Origin: an uncultured Sphingobacteriaceae bacterium
Lineage (GTDB): Bacteria; Bacteroidota; Bacteroidia; Sphingobacteriales; Sphingobacteriaceae
Length of the DNA stretch: 64,000 bases
Direction of reading: 5' to 3'
Assembly: GCA_946480915.1 (NCBI GenBank)
Contig: CAMLLO010000001.1
Location: 62,001 to 126,000, forward strand
Position numbers and translations under genes: made by a program. Position 1 is the first letter of the stretch, and each line of letters opens with the position of its first letter. Below, one piece after another: positions 8,191-16,215 of the stretch. A model generated the notes under the pieces. The model saw only the letters and a list, made by a program, of their open reading frames with translations. It was not told where the DNA came from and searched no databases.

Positions 8191-10128
8191 GTGATGATTT
8201 TAGATTCTAAAATACCAGAGGGACCTTTAGCTGAAAAGTGGTCCAAGCATAAATTTAACTTAAAGTTGGTTAATCCTGCTAATAAGAGAAAGTATACTGT
8301 TATCGTAATTGGTAGCGGTTTAGCAGGCGCTTCGGCTGCCGCATCTCTTGCCGAACTGGGTTATAATGTAAAAGTTTTCTGTTTTCAGGATAGTCCTCGC
8401 CGTGCACACTCCATTGCTGCACAAGGGGGTATTAATGCTGCAAAAAATTACCGTAATGACGGCGATAGCGTTTATCGCCTATTTTACGATACCATTAAAG
8501 GTGGTGATTACCGTGCCCGTGAAGCAAACGTTCATCGTTTAGCCGAAGAGTCGGTAAATATTATCGATCAGTGCGTTGCTCAGGGAGTTCCTTTTGCACG
8601 TGAGTACGGTGGTTTATTAGATAACCGCTCATTTGGTGGTTCGCAAGTATCCCGTACGTTTTATGCTCGTGGGCAAACCGGACAACAACTTTTACTGGGA
8701 GCTTATTCTGCTTTAAATCGCCAGATTCATGAGGGTAAAGTGAAAATGTACAACCGTCACGAAATGCTCGACGTAGTTGTTGTGGATGGTAAAGCACAGG
8801 GTGTGGTAACCCGTGATTTGATTTCAGGTAAACTGGAAACTCATGCAGGACATGCGGTTCTTTTAGCGTCAGGAGGGTACGGAAACGTATTTTACCTTTC
8901 TACAAACGCAATGGGTAGCAATACAACGGCAATCTGGAGAGCTCACAAACGTGGGGCTTTCTTCGGTAATCCTTGCTATACTCAAATTCACCCGACTTGT
9001 ATTCCTGTAAGTGGCGACCACCAGTCGAAACTTACCTTGATGTCAGAGTCGTTGCGGAATGACGGTCGTGTTTGGGTTCCTAAAACTCAGGCCATGGCCG
9101 AGCAGATCCGTAAAGGACAGCTAAAAGCAAGCGAAGTAAAAGAAGACGACAGGGATTACTTCTTAGAGCGTAAATATCCTTCTTTCGGAAACTTAGTGCC
9201 TCGTGATGTTGCATCACGTAACGCTAAAGAAGCAGTGGATGACGGACGTGGAGTGGGAGGTTCTGGAAAGGCAGTTTATCTTGATTTCTCTGATGCAATT
9301 AACCGTTTAGGAAAAAGTGCAATTGAGGCGAAATATGGCAACCTGTTTGATATGTATTATCAAATTACGGATGAAAATCCATACGAGTTGCCAATGCGTA
9401 TTTATCCGGCTGTTCACTATACCATGGGCGGACTATGGGTAGATTATAACTTGCAAACTACTATTCCTGGTTTATATGCTTTAGGCGAATGTAACTTCTC
9501 TGATCACGGAGCGAACCGTTTAGGTGCTTCGGCATTAATGCAGGGATTAGCAGATGGATATTTCGTAATACCGTATACTTTAGGTGATTACCTGGCAGGA
9601 ATTGGTCCAAAGCCGGTTGATACAACGCACCCAGCTTTCGCAGAAACCAAAAAGGCGGTAGAAGACAGGCTAAATAAGCTTCTATCTCTTAAAGGAACTA
9701 AAACAGTTGATGAATATCATCGTGAATTAGGCGTGATTATGTGGGAATACTGTGGTATGGCACGTAATGAGGCTGGTTTAATTAAAGCTAAAGGTTTAAT
9801 CAAAGAGCTTAAGGCAGATTTCTGGAAAAACGCGATCGTTCTCGGAAAGAATGAAGAACTGAATATGTCGCTTGAAAAAGCCGGACGTGTTGCAGACTTC
9901 ATTGAACTTGGTGAATTAATGGTTGATGACGCATTACACCGCAAAGAATCATGTGGTGGTCACTTCCGTGAAGAAAGCCAGACAGAAGAAGGTGAAGCTT
10001 TACGTAACGATGATGAATTCGCATACGTTGCAGCCTGGGAATTCACTGGTGAGGATATGCCGGAGCAATTGAACAAAGAGCCTTTGGTATATGAGAATGT
10101 TAAATTAACACAAAGAAGTTATAAATAA
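8191..10128 (+). CDS. sdhA: Succinate dehydrogenase/fumarate reductase flavoprotein
   Basis: The 645-residue FAD subunit that oxidizes succinate to fumarate, or runs in reverse, at the cytoplasmic face. The dinucleotide-binding motif [19 protein letters not shown] lies at about 40-58. The covalent FAD attachment segment [15 protein letters not shown] follows at about 72-86. The substrate-binding stretch [15 protein letters not shown] is near 270 and the FAD-capping segment ends in MGGLWVDYN near 410. Length is normal for the B-type enzyme. It lies in the operon sdhCAB, 78 bases before sdhB; that gap holds an odd inverted repeat. Direction of the reaction in vivo is not decided by the sequence. 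Confidence 0.97.
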   Translation: MMILDSKIPEGPLAEKWSKHKFNLKLVNPANKRKYTVIVIGSGLAGASAAASLAELGYNVKVFCFQDSPRRAHSIAAQGGINAAKNYRNDGDSVYRLFYDTIKGGDYRAREANVHRLAEESVNIIDQCVAQGVPFAREYGGLLDNRSFGGSQVSRTFYARGQTGQQLLLGAYSALNRQIHEGKVKMYNRHEMLDVVVVDGKAQGVVTRDLISGKLETHAGHAVLLASGGYGNVFYLSTNAMGSNTTAIWRAHKRGAFFGNPCYTQIHPTCIPVSGDHQSKLTLMSESLRNDGRVWVPKTQAMAEQIRKGQLKASEVKEDDRDYFLERKYPSFGNLVPRDVASRNAKEAVDDGRGVGGSGKAVYLDFSDAINRLGKSAIEAKYGNLFDMYYQITDENPYELPMRIYPAVHYTMGGLWVDYNLQTTIPGLYALGECNFSDHGANRLGASALMQGLADGYFVIPYTLGDYLAGIGPKPVDTTHPAFAETKKAVEDRLNKLLSLKGTKTVDEYHRELGVIMWEYCGMARNEAGLIKAKGLIKELKADFWKNAIVLGKNEELNMSLEKAGRVADFIELGELMVDDALHRKESCGGHFREESQTEEGEALRNDDEFAYVAAWEFTGEDMPEQLNKEPLVYENVKLTQRSYK

Positions 10129-10129
10129 T

Positions 10130-10198
10130 ATTTAGTATCTAGTATCTGGTATCAAGTATCAGGATGCATAATCTCAGTACTTGGTACTTGATACTAAA
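10130..10198. repeat. AGTATC-type inverted/tandem repeat inside the sdh operon
   Basis: The sdhA-sdhB gap is filled by repeated AGTATC units (TTTAGTATCTAGTATCTGG, then TATCAAGTATC) and a partly complementary right side (AGTACTTGGTACTTGATACT). The two sides can pair imperfectly into a long hairpin around GGATGCATAATCTC. It looks like an interspersed repeat inserted between co-transcribed genes. Confidence 0.65.
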
Positions 10199-10206
10199 AT
10201 CTCAAA

Positions 10207-10977
10207 ATGATGAGCGGAAACATGAATTTAACCCTGAAAGTCTGGAGACAAGCAAGTGCCAGCGATAAGGGCGGATTTGTTACTTACAAAGCAGAAAATA
10301 TTTCTCAGGATATGTCTTTCCTGGAGATGCTTGATGTAGTAAACGAAGATTTAGTAAAAAAAGGAACAGACCCGATCCATTTTGATCACGATTGTCGTGA
10401 AGGGATTTGCGGAATGTGTTCTTTATATATAAACGGTCGACCGCATGGCCCCAAGCGTGCCATAACCACTTGTCAGCTGCATATGCGTAGCTTTAAAGAT
10501 GGTGAGACGATCACAATCGAGCCATGGCGTGCAACATCGTTCCCGGTTATTAAAGATTTAGCTGTTGACCGTTCTGCATTCGACAGAATTCAACAGGCCG
10601 GAGGTTACGTTTCTGTGAATACAGGCGGAGTACCAGACGCGAATGATATTGCTATTCCAAAGGTAATCGCTGATGAAGCATTTAATTCTGCAACTTGTAT
10701 CCAATGCGGTGCTTGTGTAGCCGCTTGTAAGAATGCTTCGGCGATGCTTTTTGTGTCTGCAAAAGTATCTCAGCTAGCTTTATTACCACAGGGACAACCG
10801 GAGCGTTATCGCCGTGTTCAATCAATGGTGGCGCAAATGGATGCCGAAGGATTTGGAAGCTGTACAAATACCGGTGCCTGCGAAATCGAATGTCCGAAAG
10901 AGATTTCTATGACCAATATTAATAGAATGAGAAGAGACTTTTTCGATGCCAAACTTTTTAAAGAAGAAGAAATTTAA
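10207..10977 (+). CDS. sdhB: Succinate dehydrogenase iron-sulfur subunit
   Basis: A 256-residue electron-transfer subunit linking SdhA to SdhC. The [2Fe-2S] cysteines are at about 63, 68, 71 and 89 ([15 protein letters not shown]). The second ferredoxin domain has [11 protein letters not shown] (164, 167, 170, 174) and [11 protein letters not shown] (219, 225, 229), which hold the [4Fe-4S] and [3Fe-4S] clusters. The start at 10207 is taken with caution; ATG at 10222 would remove five residues without harm to the fold. Last gene of sdhCAB, closed by a terminator. Confidence 0.96.
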   Translation: MMSGNMNLTLKVWRQASASDKGGFVTYKAENISQDMSFLEMLDVVNEDLVKKGTDPIHFDHDCREGICGMCSLYINGRPHGPKRAITTCQLHMRSFKDGETITIEPWRATSFPVIKDLAVDRSAFDRIQQAGGYVSVNTGGVPDANDIAIPKVIADEAFNSATCIQCGACVAACKNASAMLFVSAKVSQLALLPQGQPERYRRVQSMVAQMDAEGFGSCTNTGACEIECPKEISMTNINRMRRDFFDAKLFKEEEI

Positions 10978-11010
10978 GTAGTTTTGTAGCACGAGGCAAG
11001 GAGGAAATTG

Positions 11011-11046
11011 AAAGAGCCCTGATGTGAAAATGTCGGGGCTCTTTTT
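11011..11046 (+). terminator. sdh operon terminator
   Basis: AAAGAGCCC and GGGCTCTTTTT form a stem around a 16-base loop, followed by T-run, 33 bases after the sdhB stop. Confidence 0.75.
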
Positions 11047-11062
11047 GTACTCTACAGGCGTA

Positions 11063-12688
11063 TTATTTCTGTTTCAGTTTAATTATCACAACTCCATTTT
11101 TCCCTTTTTCGCCGTATTTATCTGTAGCAGTTTTATCTTTTAGCACCTGGATGGCCTCTATGTCGGCCGGCTTGATTTGTTTCATTTGTTCAGCAGTTAT
11201 TTCTTTCCCCTCTAAGATAAATAGCGGCGGATTTGGCGAATCAAAAATATTACCCTTATCCGTTCTGATTAACAAGCTATCTGCGGAATTAACACTCTTT
11301 TTAGGAGACCTTAGCATGAGAGGAAGGGTATATTGAACTCTTACCGGTTTTCCGTTCTGAATTCCTGGCTTCCATTTTACAGAGTTGGCTATTAATTCTT
11401 TAGCAGCATCACCGGTTCCAAAACCCAAATCTTTCGGAACTTTAATGTCTGTCAATGTACCGTTCTTTTCAACAACAAATTGTACAATCATTCTTCCTGA
11501 AATTTCTGCTTCTGAGGCTGGTTTTGGAAATTTGTAATTGCTGCCAACCCACTGCAAAAATTTGTTAATGCCACCAGGATACTCTGGCATTACTTCGACT
11601 GAGGCTTGGTTATAAACGCCGGAGGTATCCTTCGGATTTTGCTCTTTAGCAAGCATTACGTTGGCTCTGTCTGTAATAATGGTTTCATCGATCTCTTGGT
11701 CTGGACTATTAACTGATGTTAATTCTTTCTTCAAATCCTTAACCTCTTCCAATAAAGAGGTAACACTATTTGATTTGTCTGTAGATGTAGGGTCAACTGA
11801 TGCGATTGCTTTTAAAATCTCTGGCTGAAAAATGGTGCTCGCATGGTCTGTTTGATTAATGTCATCTTGATTTATAGTTGCGGATGAAAATACAAGCATC
11901 GCGGCAAATAATGGCGCTGTTAAACCGTATTTTAAAAATGCTGTTCTACTGGATTTAGTTTTATGTAGCATGATGATTCGTTTTTTCAGGAATGATTGAT
12001 TGTAAAAATTATTAGTTAACTGTTCTTTTTGGATTCCAAACACATTGCTTACCAATATTTCAGCATACTCTGTTTTGCCGGTGTGCCCTGATGCAACTTC
12101 ATCTGCAATAAATTCATGGATATATTTCACAGATTTTTTGTAGGCATAAACAACAGGATTAAACCAATTAATAATGCTAATGAGTTCAAAGAATACTACA
12201 TCTGCCGAATGCACCTGTGACACATGCACTTCTTCATGTTTGACGATTGAATCTCTTGAAGGAAGATCCTCTGAGACCTTAATTTTGTTGAAGAACGACT
12301 GGGCCTGAGTTCCCACCTTAAAGCTTTTGGATACTTTACTTAACTGCCACAAAAACCTGCATAAAAAGAGGAGTACCCCCAGTAAATAGACCACTGCAAT
12401 CCATTCTCCCGGTGTTAAACTTTCATTTCTATCGACAGAAATCTGTACCTCATTTAAAACCATCGGATTTAAAGCGACTTTTGAAATCTGTTCGATGTTT
12501 TTGGTGACGAATAAACTTCTCACCCATTCTGATTGCATAACAGGAATTAGACAGGATAGTAGCCCCGAGCTGACCAGAAATATCCTGTTCCATTTGAAAA
12601 AAGTTTCATTCTGCAATACCAATATATAAAAGGCATAAAACAGGGTCAGGTAAATGTTCACCTGGATGAGGTAGGATGGACAGTTCAT
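11063..12688 (-). CDS. BlaR1-like M56 peptidase with TonB C-terminal domain
   Basis: A 541-residue inner-membrane protein. Transmembrane segments lie at about 7-26, 36-52, 95-118 and 260-275. The cytoplasmic zinc-peptidase motif HEEVH is at 151-155, as in BlaR1/MecR1 antirepressors. After the last membrane span come a charged linker, a TonB C-terminal-like domain at about 355-450 (MPEYPGGINKFLQWV, GRMIVQFVVEKNG) and a tail at about 465-541 (EAIQVLKDKTATDKYG, KGKNGVVIIKLK) that resembles the plug region of SusC-type receptors. The classic penicillin-binding sensor domain of BlaR1 is absent, so a beta-lactam signal should not be assumed. It overlaps the stop of blaI (TGATATG), so the two are translated together; the likely role is to inactivate that repressor. 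Confidence 0.85.
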   Translation of the reverse strand: MNCPSYLIQVNIYLTLFYAFYILVLQNETFFKWNRIFLVSSGLLSCLIPVMQSEWVRSLFVTKNIEQISKVALNPMVLNEVQISVDRNESLTPGEWIAVVYLLGVLLFLCRFLWQLSKVSKSFKVGTQAQSFFNKIKVSEDLPSRDSIVKHEEVHVSQVHSADVVFFELISIINWFNPVVYAYKKSVKYIHEFIADEVASGHTGKTEYAEILVSNVFGIQKEQLTNNFYNQSFLKKRIIMLHKTKSSRTAFLKYGLTAPLFAAMLVFSSATINQDDINQTDHASTIFQPEILKAIASVDPTSTDKSNSVTSLLEEVKDLKKELTSVNSPDQEIDETIITDRANVMLAKEQNPKDTSGVYNQASVEVMPEYPGGINKFLQWVGSNYKFPKPASEAEISGRMIVQFVVEKNGTLTDIKVPKDLGFGTGDAAKELIANSVKWKPGIQNGKPVRVQYTLPLMLRSPKKSVNSADSLLIRTDKGNIFDSPNPPLFILEGKEITAEQMKQIKPADIEAIQVLKDKTATDKYGEKGKNGVVIIKLKQK

Positions 12689-12689
12689 A

Positions 12690-13061
12690 TCATTTTTTCT
12701 TTAGGTTTTCGATTAGTTTTAGTATTTCATCAGCTTCTTTCAAATCAATCTTTTCCTTTTTTACAAAAAAGGAGAACATATTTTCTACAGAGCTGCTAAA
12801 GTATCCGTTAAGAAGTTTTTCGGTGGCGAAGGTTTTATATTGCTCTTTACTAACAACAGGGAAATAACGATGGCTTTTTCCGAAAGCTTCGTGTTCGACG
12901 AATTTTTTGGTTTCTAAAATTCGAATGATTGTTGAAACTGTATTATAGGCAGGCTTCGGCTCCGGGAGCTCTTCTATGATCTCTTTAACAAATGCTTTTT
13001 CCAAGGCCCATAAAATCTGCATGATTTGTTCTTCGGCTTTTGTTAATTCTTTAAGTTCCAT
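12690..13061 (-). CDS. BlaI/MecI-family repressor
   Basis: A 123-residue winged-helix repressor of the BlaI/MecI/CopY type. The N-terminal half (LTKAEEQIMQILWALEKAFV, YNTVSTIIRILETKKFV) is the DNA-binding domain at about 6-70; the rest is the dimerization part cut by the partner protease in known systems. It starts the two-gene operon with the M56 protein. A TATCTTTA sequence upstream at about 13088-13095 on the minus strand is a one-mismatch -7 box. Its targets beyond its own operon are unknown. Confidence 0.92.
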   Translation of the reverse strand: MELKELTKAEEQIMQILWALEKAFVKEIIEELPEPKPAYNTVSTIIRILETKKFVEHEAFGKSHRYFPVVSKEQYKTFATEKLLNGYFSSSVENMFSFFVKKEKIDLKEADEILKLIENLKKK

Positions 13062-13262
13062 ATCTCTTTTCTTTCTGATTTATATAAAGATATAACTAAT
13101 GTTTTAGGTTTACAACTAATATTTTAGTTTTTATATTAAAAGGTCCATATTTAATCGGATAATAATATTTTTCCATTTTCTTGGTATAAACTTCTATCCG
13201 TATTTCCTGTTACCCTTTAGAAAACACTCAAATTCCTCTTACCTTTAAAAATAAAAAATAGA

Positions 13263-14663
13263 ATGACCATAACATTCCATGGAGCCGCCCAAACTGTAAC
13301 CGGCAGTAAACATCTAATTACATTGACCAACGGAACTCAGATACTTCTTGACTGTGGTATGTTTCAGGGGATGGGCGATGATACCGACGACTTAAACGAG
13401 TATTTTGGTTTCAGGCCGGATAAGGTCGACTATCTTATTTTATCTCACGCTCATATCGATCATTGCGGATTAATTCCAAGGCTTGTTGCCGAAGGATTTA
13501 ACGGCATAATATTTTGCACTGCTCCAACAATGGATCTGGCTTCTATACTTCTTAACGATTCGGCCCGAATACAAATGCAGGATGCCGAGTTCAGTAATAA
13601 AAACCGCCGTAGAAACGGATTGGAACTATTGAAACCCCTATATACTGAAACTGATGTGATGGAGGCCTTGCGTTTGTTTAAAATAGTTGATTATGATGTA
13701 GATTTTGAAATTGAACCACGGATTAGCGTTCGGTTCACCGATGCAGGGCATATTTTGGGAAGTGCCGCGGTGAATCTTAGCATATTGGAGGAGGGGAAGT
13801 ATCAACGAATTACTTTCAGCGGCGATGTCGGCCAGTACGGCGATCCGCTGTTGAAAAGTCCTCAGAGCTTCCCGCAAGCTGATTACATTCTTTTAGAATC
13901 TACCTACGGGGATTCACTTCATAAAGATCTGGAAGCTTTAGAAGGACAACTTCAGGAAGTGATTCACCGAACTTGTAAGTTAAAGGGAGGTAAGGTTATC
14001 ATCCCTGCTTTTAGCGTCGGACGTACACAGGAACTATTGTATGCCTTAAACGCTCTTGATTTAAAAGGTAGTTTGCCCGACGTACAATATTATGTAGATA
14101 GTCCATTGTCGGAGAAGGCCACTAATGTACTTAAAGAACATCCCGACGTTTTTAATAAAACCGTGAAGGAGGTGATGAAAACTGATGATGATGTTTTTCA
14201 TTTTGAAGGATTAAGGTTTATACAATCAGTTGAGGAGTCCAAAGCTCTAAATGATGACCCGCGACCGTGTGTAATTATTTCATCATCAGGCATGGCAGAA
14301 GCGGGGAGGGTAAAACATCATATAAGAAACAATCTCGGTAACGAAAAACACACAATTTTAATTGTTGGATATTGCGAGCCTACATCCTTGGGAGGGAGAT
14401 TAATAGCCGGAAATAAAGTGGTCAGGATATTTGGTGAGGAATATGATGTCAGGGCAGAAGTGCGGGTAATAAAGTCGATGAGCGCACATGGTGATTATGA
14501 GGATTTGTTACGCTTCCTATCGTGTCAGGATCCTTCCGAAGTTAAAAAAGTATTCCTTGTACACGGAGAATACGATGTACAAACCAGGTTCAAACAACGT
14601 TTAAAGGATGCCGGCTTTGCCAATGTACTGATTCCCAAACAACACCAGTCCGAGCAGCTATAG
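13263..14663 (+). CDS. MBL-fold beta-CASP RNA metallo-hydrolase
   Basis: A 466-residue metallo-beta-lactamase protein of the CPSF73/beta-CASP group, cytoplasmic nucleases acting on RNA. The zinc motif SHAHIDHCG gives His62, His64, Asp66 and His67; a further His lies in DAGHILGSA near 162 and Asp in FSGDVGQYGDP near 189. The beta-CASP insert spans about 215-360 (VIIPAFSVGRTQELL, VIISSSGMAEAG) and the C-terminal RMMBL part has MSAHGDYEDL and VFLVHGEYD. Full length, monocistronic. Its exact RNA target cannot be told; it is not RNase J, which is longer and has another C-terminal domain. Confidence 0.92.
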   Translation: MTITFHGAAQTVTGSKHLITLTNGTQILLDCGMFQGMGDDTDDLNEYFGFRPDKVDYLILSHAHIDHCGLIPRLVAEGFNGIIFCTAPTMDLASILLNDSARIQMQDAEFSNKNRRRNGLELLKPLYTETDVMEALRLFKIVDYDVDFEIEPRISVRFTDAGHILGSAAVNLSILEEGKYQRITFSGDVGQYGDPLLKSPQSFPQADYILLESTYGDSLHKDLEALEGQLQEVIHRTCKLKGGKVIIPAFSVGRTQELLYALNALDLKGSLPDVQYYVDSPLSEKATNVLKEHPDVFNKTVKEVMKTDDDVFHFEGLRFIQSVEESKALNDDPRPCVIISSSGMAEAGRVKHHIRNNLGNEKHTILIVGYCEPTSLGGRLIAGNKVVRIFGEEYDVRAEVRVIKSMSAHGDYEDLLRFLSCQDPSEVKKVFLVHGEYDVQTRFKQRLKDAGFANVLIPKQHQSEQL

Positions 14664-14665
14664 TT

Positions 14666-14836
14666 TTAAAATATCGCTTTCACCATTCCTTTCAAAGAAG
14701 GGATTTGAAATTTGATGCTGGCCTGTTGCTTTTCCGGTTCAATTTCGGTTGTGCCCGTACTTTTATACCCCACAACCAACAGGGCAGGTATTAATAATAT
14801 TATAAAAGGTGATATTGGGTGGCGAGTGGGTTTCAT
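14666..14836 (-). CDS. Small single-span membrane protein, unknown
   Basis: A 56-residue open frame beginning MKPTRHPISPFIIL, with one hydrophobic segment (about 8-23, PFIILLIPALLVVGY) and a polar tail. An in-frame ATG at 14851 would add five residues. The composition (basic start, one helix, soluble tail) is protein-like, and the stop lies two bases beyond the stop of the convergent hydrolase gene, a compact arrangement. I do not recognise a family. It may be a real small protein, but chance remains possible. Confidence 0.45.
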   Translation of the reverse strand: MKPTRHPISPFIILLIPALLVVGYKSTGTTEIEPEKQQASIKFQIPSLKGMVKAIF

Positions 14837-14960
14837 GATGTTTAAATGCATAAATCAAATAAACAACATGTTTCTCAGGCCTTAAAATTAGTTCGACTAA
14901 GCTGGGATAGTTATAGATGAACAGGCAATTTAGAGGGTTCAACGGATAAACTCATCAATG

Positions 14961-15974
14961 CTACTTTAGCATCAATTGAGTATTTAGCATCCTGGTTTCA
15001 AACTCAGTTACGGGATATTTACTTTCTATTAGTTGGATAAGGAGTTCGGTAGCCTGTTGGCCCATTTCAAAGGCTGGCTGCCTTACTGCCGTAATCGATG
15101 GAGAAAAAAGTTCAACAACATTTGAATTGGTAAAACCAGATATCGCAAGTTTTGATGCATATTCTGGCTCAAATTTCTTGAATGCCAGCAAGGCGCCGGT
15201 AGTTAATTTATCTTGTGCAATGAAAATTGCTTCTGGCCGATCTTTTAAAGACAATATTTCGGTAACCACCAGATCCAACTCATCTTGTATCATCCCCCCA
15301 TGGTTGCAAAATTTCACATACGACTCATTATAGGCAATCCCGTGTTTATCGAGTGCCGCTTTATATCCGGAGAGTCGTTCCCTGGTAATGGAAAGATGAG
15401 CTGCGTTGGTAAAATGTGCGACTTTGCGATGCCCTAGGCTTATTAAATATTCGGTTGCGTCAAACGCTCCCTGAAAATTATTAGCGATTACTTTATGTGT
15501 TTGAATTTCCTCGGTTACCCTGTCGAAAAGAACAATAGGTAGTCCTTTATCGTGTAACTTTTTCAGGTAGGAGATATCGGGAGTTTCTGAAGAGAGAGAA
15601 ATCAGCAGACCATCCACAGATCTTGAGGCGAGGTGTTCCACATTTAGAACTTCCCGTTCAAAATTTTCATTGCTTTGGGTGATGATAACATGATAACCGG
15701 AATTATAGGCTATTGATTCGATTCCGTTAATTGCCTGCGAAAAAAAGTTATTCGCAATCTCGCACACCACCACTCCAATAGAGTGACTTCTTCGTTCTTT
15801 CAAGCTTAAAGCTATCGGATTGGGCCGATAATTTATCTTTTCCGCATATTCCAGCACGATCCGCTTAGTTTCTTCACTAATTTCGTATCCTCCCCTCAGA
15901 GCTCTTGAAACTGTAGAAGTGGATAATCCAAGTGCTTTGGCTATGTCTTTTATTGTGATGGGTTCGAACCTCAT
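14961..15974 (-). CDS. LacI-family transcriptional regulator
   Basis: A 337-residue LacI/GalR-type regulator and the likely local controller of the pectin locus. The N-terminal helix-turn-helix is at about 7-30 (IKDIAKALGLSTSTVSRAL), the hinge helix at about 48-60 (PNPIALSLKERRS), and a periplasmic-binding-protein-like sugar sensor fills the rest (IGVVVCEIANNFFSQAI; VDGLLISLS; PEAIFIAQD). The recognition helix STSTVSRAL is of the CcpA/PurR kind, which favours sites with a central CG. It is divergent from the first susC operon, and the 18-base box at 16067-16084 between them contains AWCGWTTGCA, a plausible operator. The effector is unknown; KDG or a galacturonate product would fit the locus. 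Confidence 0.92.
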   Translation of the reverse strand: MRFEPITIKDIAKALGLSTSTVSRALRGGYEISEETKRIVLEYAEKINYRPNPIALSLKERRSHSIGVVVCEIANNFFSQAINGIESIAYNSGYHVIITQSNENFEREVLNVEHLASRSVDGLLISLSSETPDISYLKKLHDKGLPIVLFDRVTEEIQTHKVIANNFQGAFDATEYLISLGHRKVAHFTNAAHLSITRERLSGYKAALDKHGIAYNESYVKFCNHGGMIQDELDLVVTEILSLKDRPEAIFIAQDKLTTGALLAFKKFEPEYASKLAISGFTNSNVVELFSPSITAVRQPAFEMGQQATELLIQLIESKYPVTEFETRMLNTQLMLK

Positions 15975-16066
15975 TGGCTATTAAAGAATTTCCTAAAGTA
16001 ACAAAAAGTACAAGGTAAGCCATAACAATCTAAATTCAAATGATATTTAAAATGTCGATAACGTTG

Positions 16067-16084
16067 CCGGGATCGATTGCATAA
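16067..16084 (+). promoter_or_regulatory. Conserved pectin-locus box 1 (lacI / susC1)
   Basis: CCGGGATCGATTGCATAA is one of six copies of the element YCGGnAWCGWTTGCA. The preceding AACGTT at 16060-16065 and the following CTTT at 16085-16088 are also shared with the copy at 47885-47902 (26 of 29 bases equal). Its first base is 59 bp upstream of the -7-like TAAACTTG at 16126. It lies between divergent lacI and susC1 and could act on both. Confidence 0.75.
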
Positions 16085-16102
16085 CTTTTTCCCGTGCTAT
16101 CG

Positions 16103-16133
16103 TTGGCACTTATAATAAAAGAGCGTAAACTTG
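16103..16133 (+). promoter_or_regulatory. susC1 promoter candidate
   Basis: TTG at 16103-16105, 20 bases, then TAAACTTG at 16126-16133 (seven of eight against TAnnTTTG counting free positions). TAAACTTGTT recurs at 47944 at the same distance from the conserved box. Confidence 0.6.
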
Positions 16134-16215
16134 TTATTACAAGACATAACCAATTTATAGGGGACCAATTTTTTAGAACAAGTTGTAATCTTCATCCACA
16201 ATCAATTAATAAATT

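Noticed and set aside
11063..13061. Reading the BlaI/M56 pair as a beta-lactam resistance system
   Set aside because: There is no penicillin-binding sensor domain in the peptidase and no beta-lactamase gene beside it.
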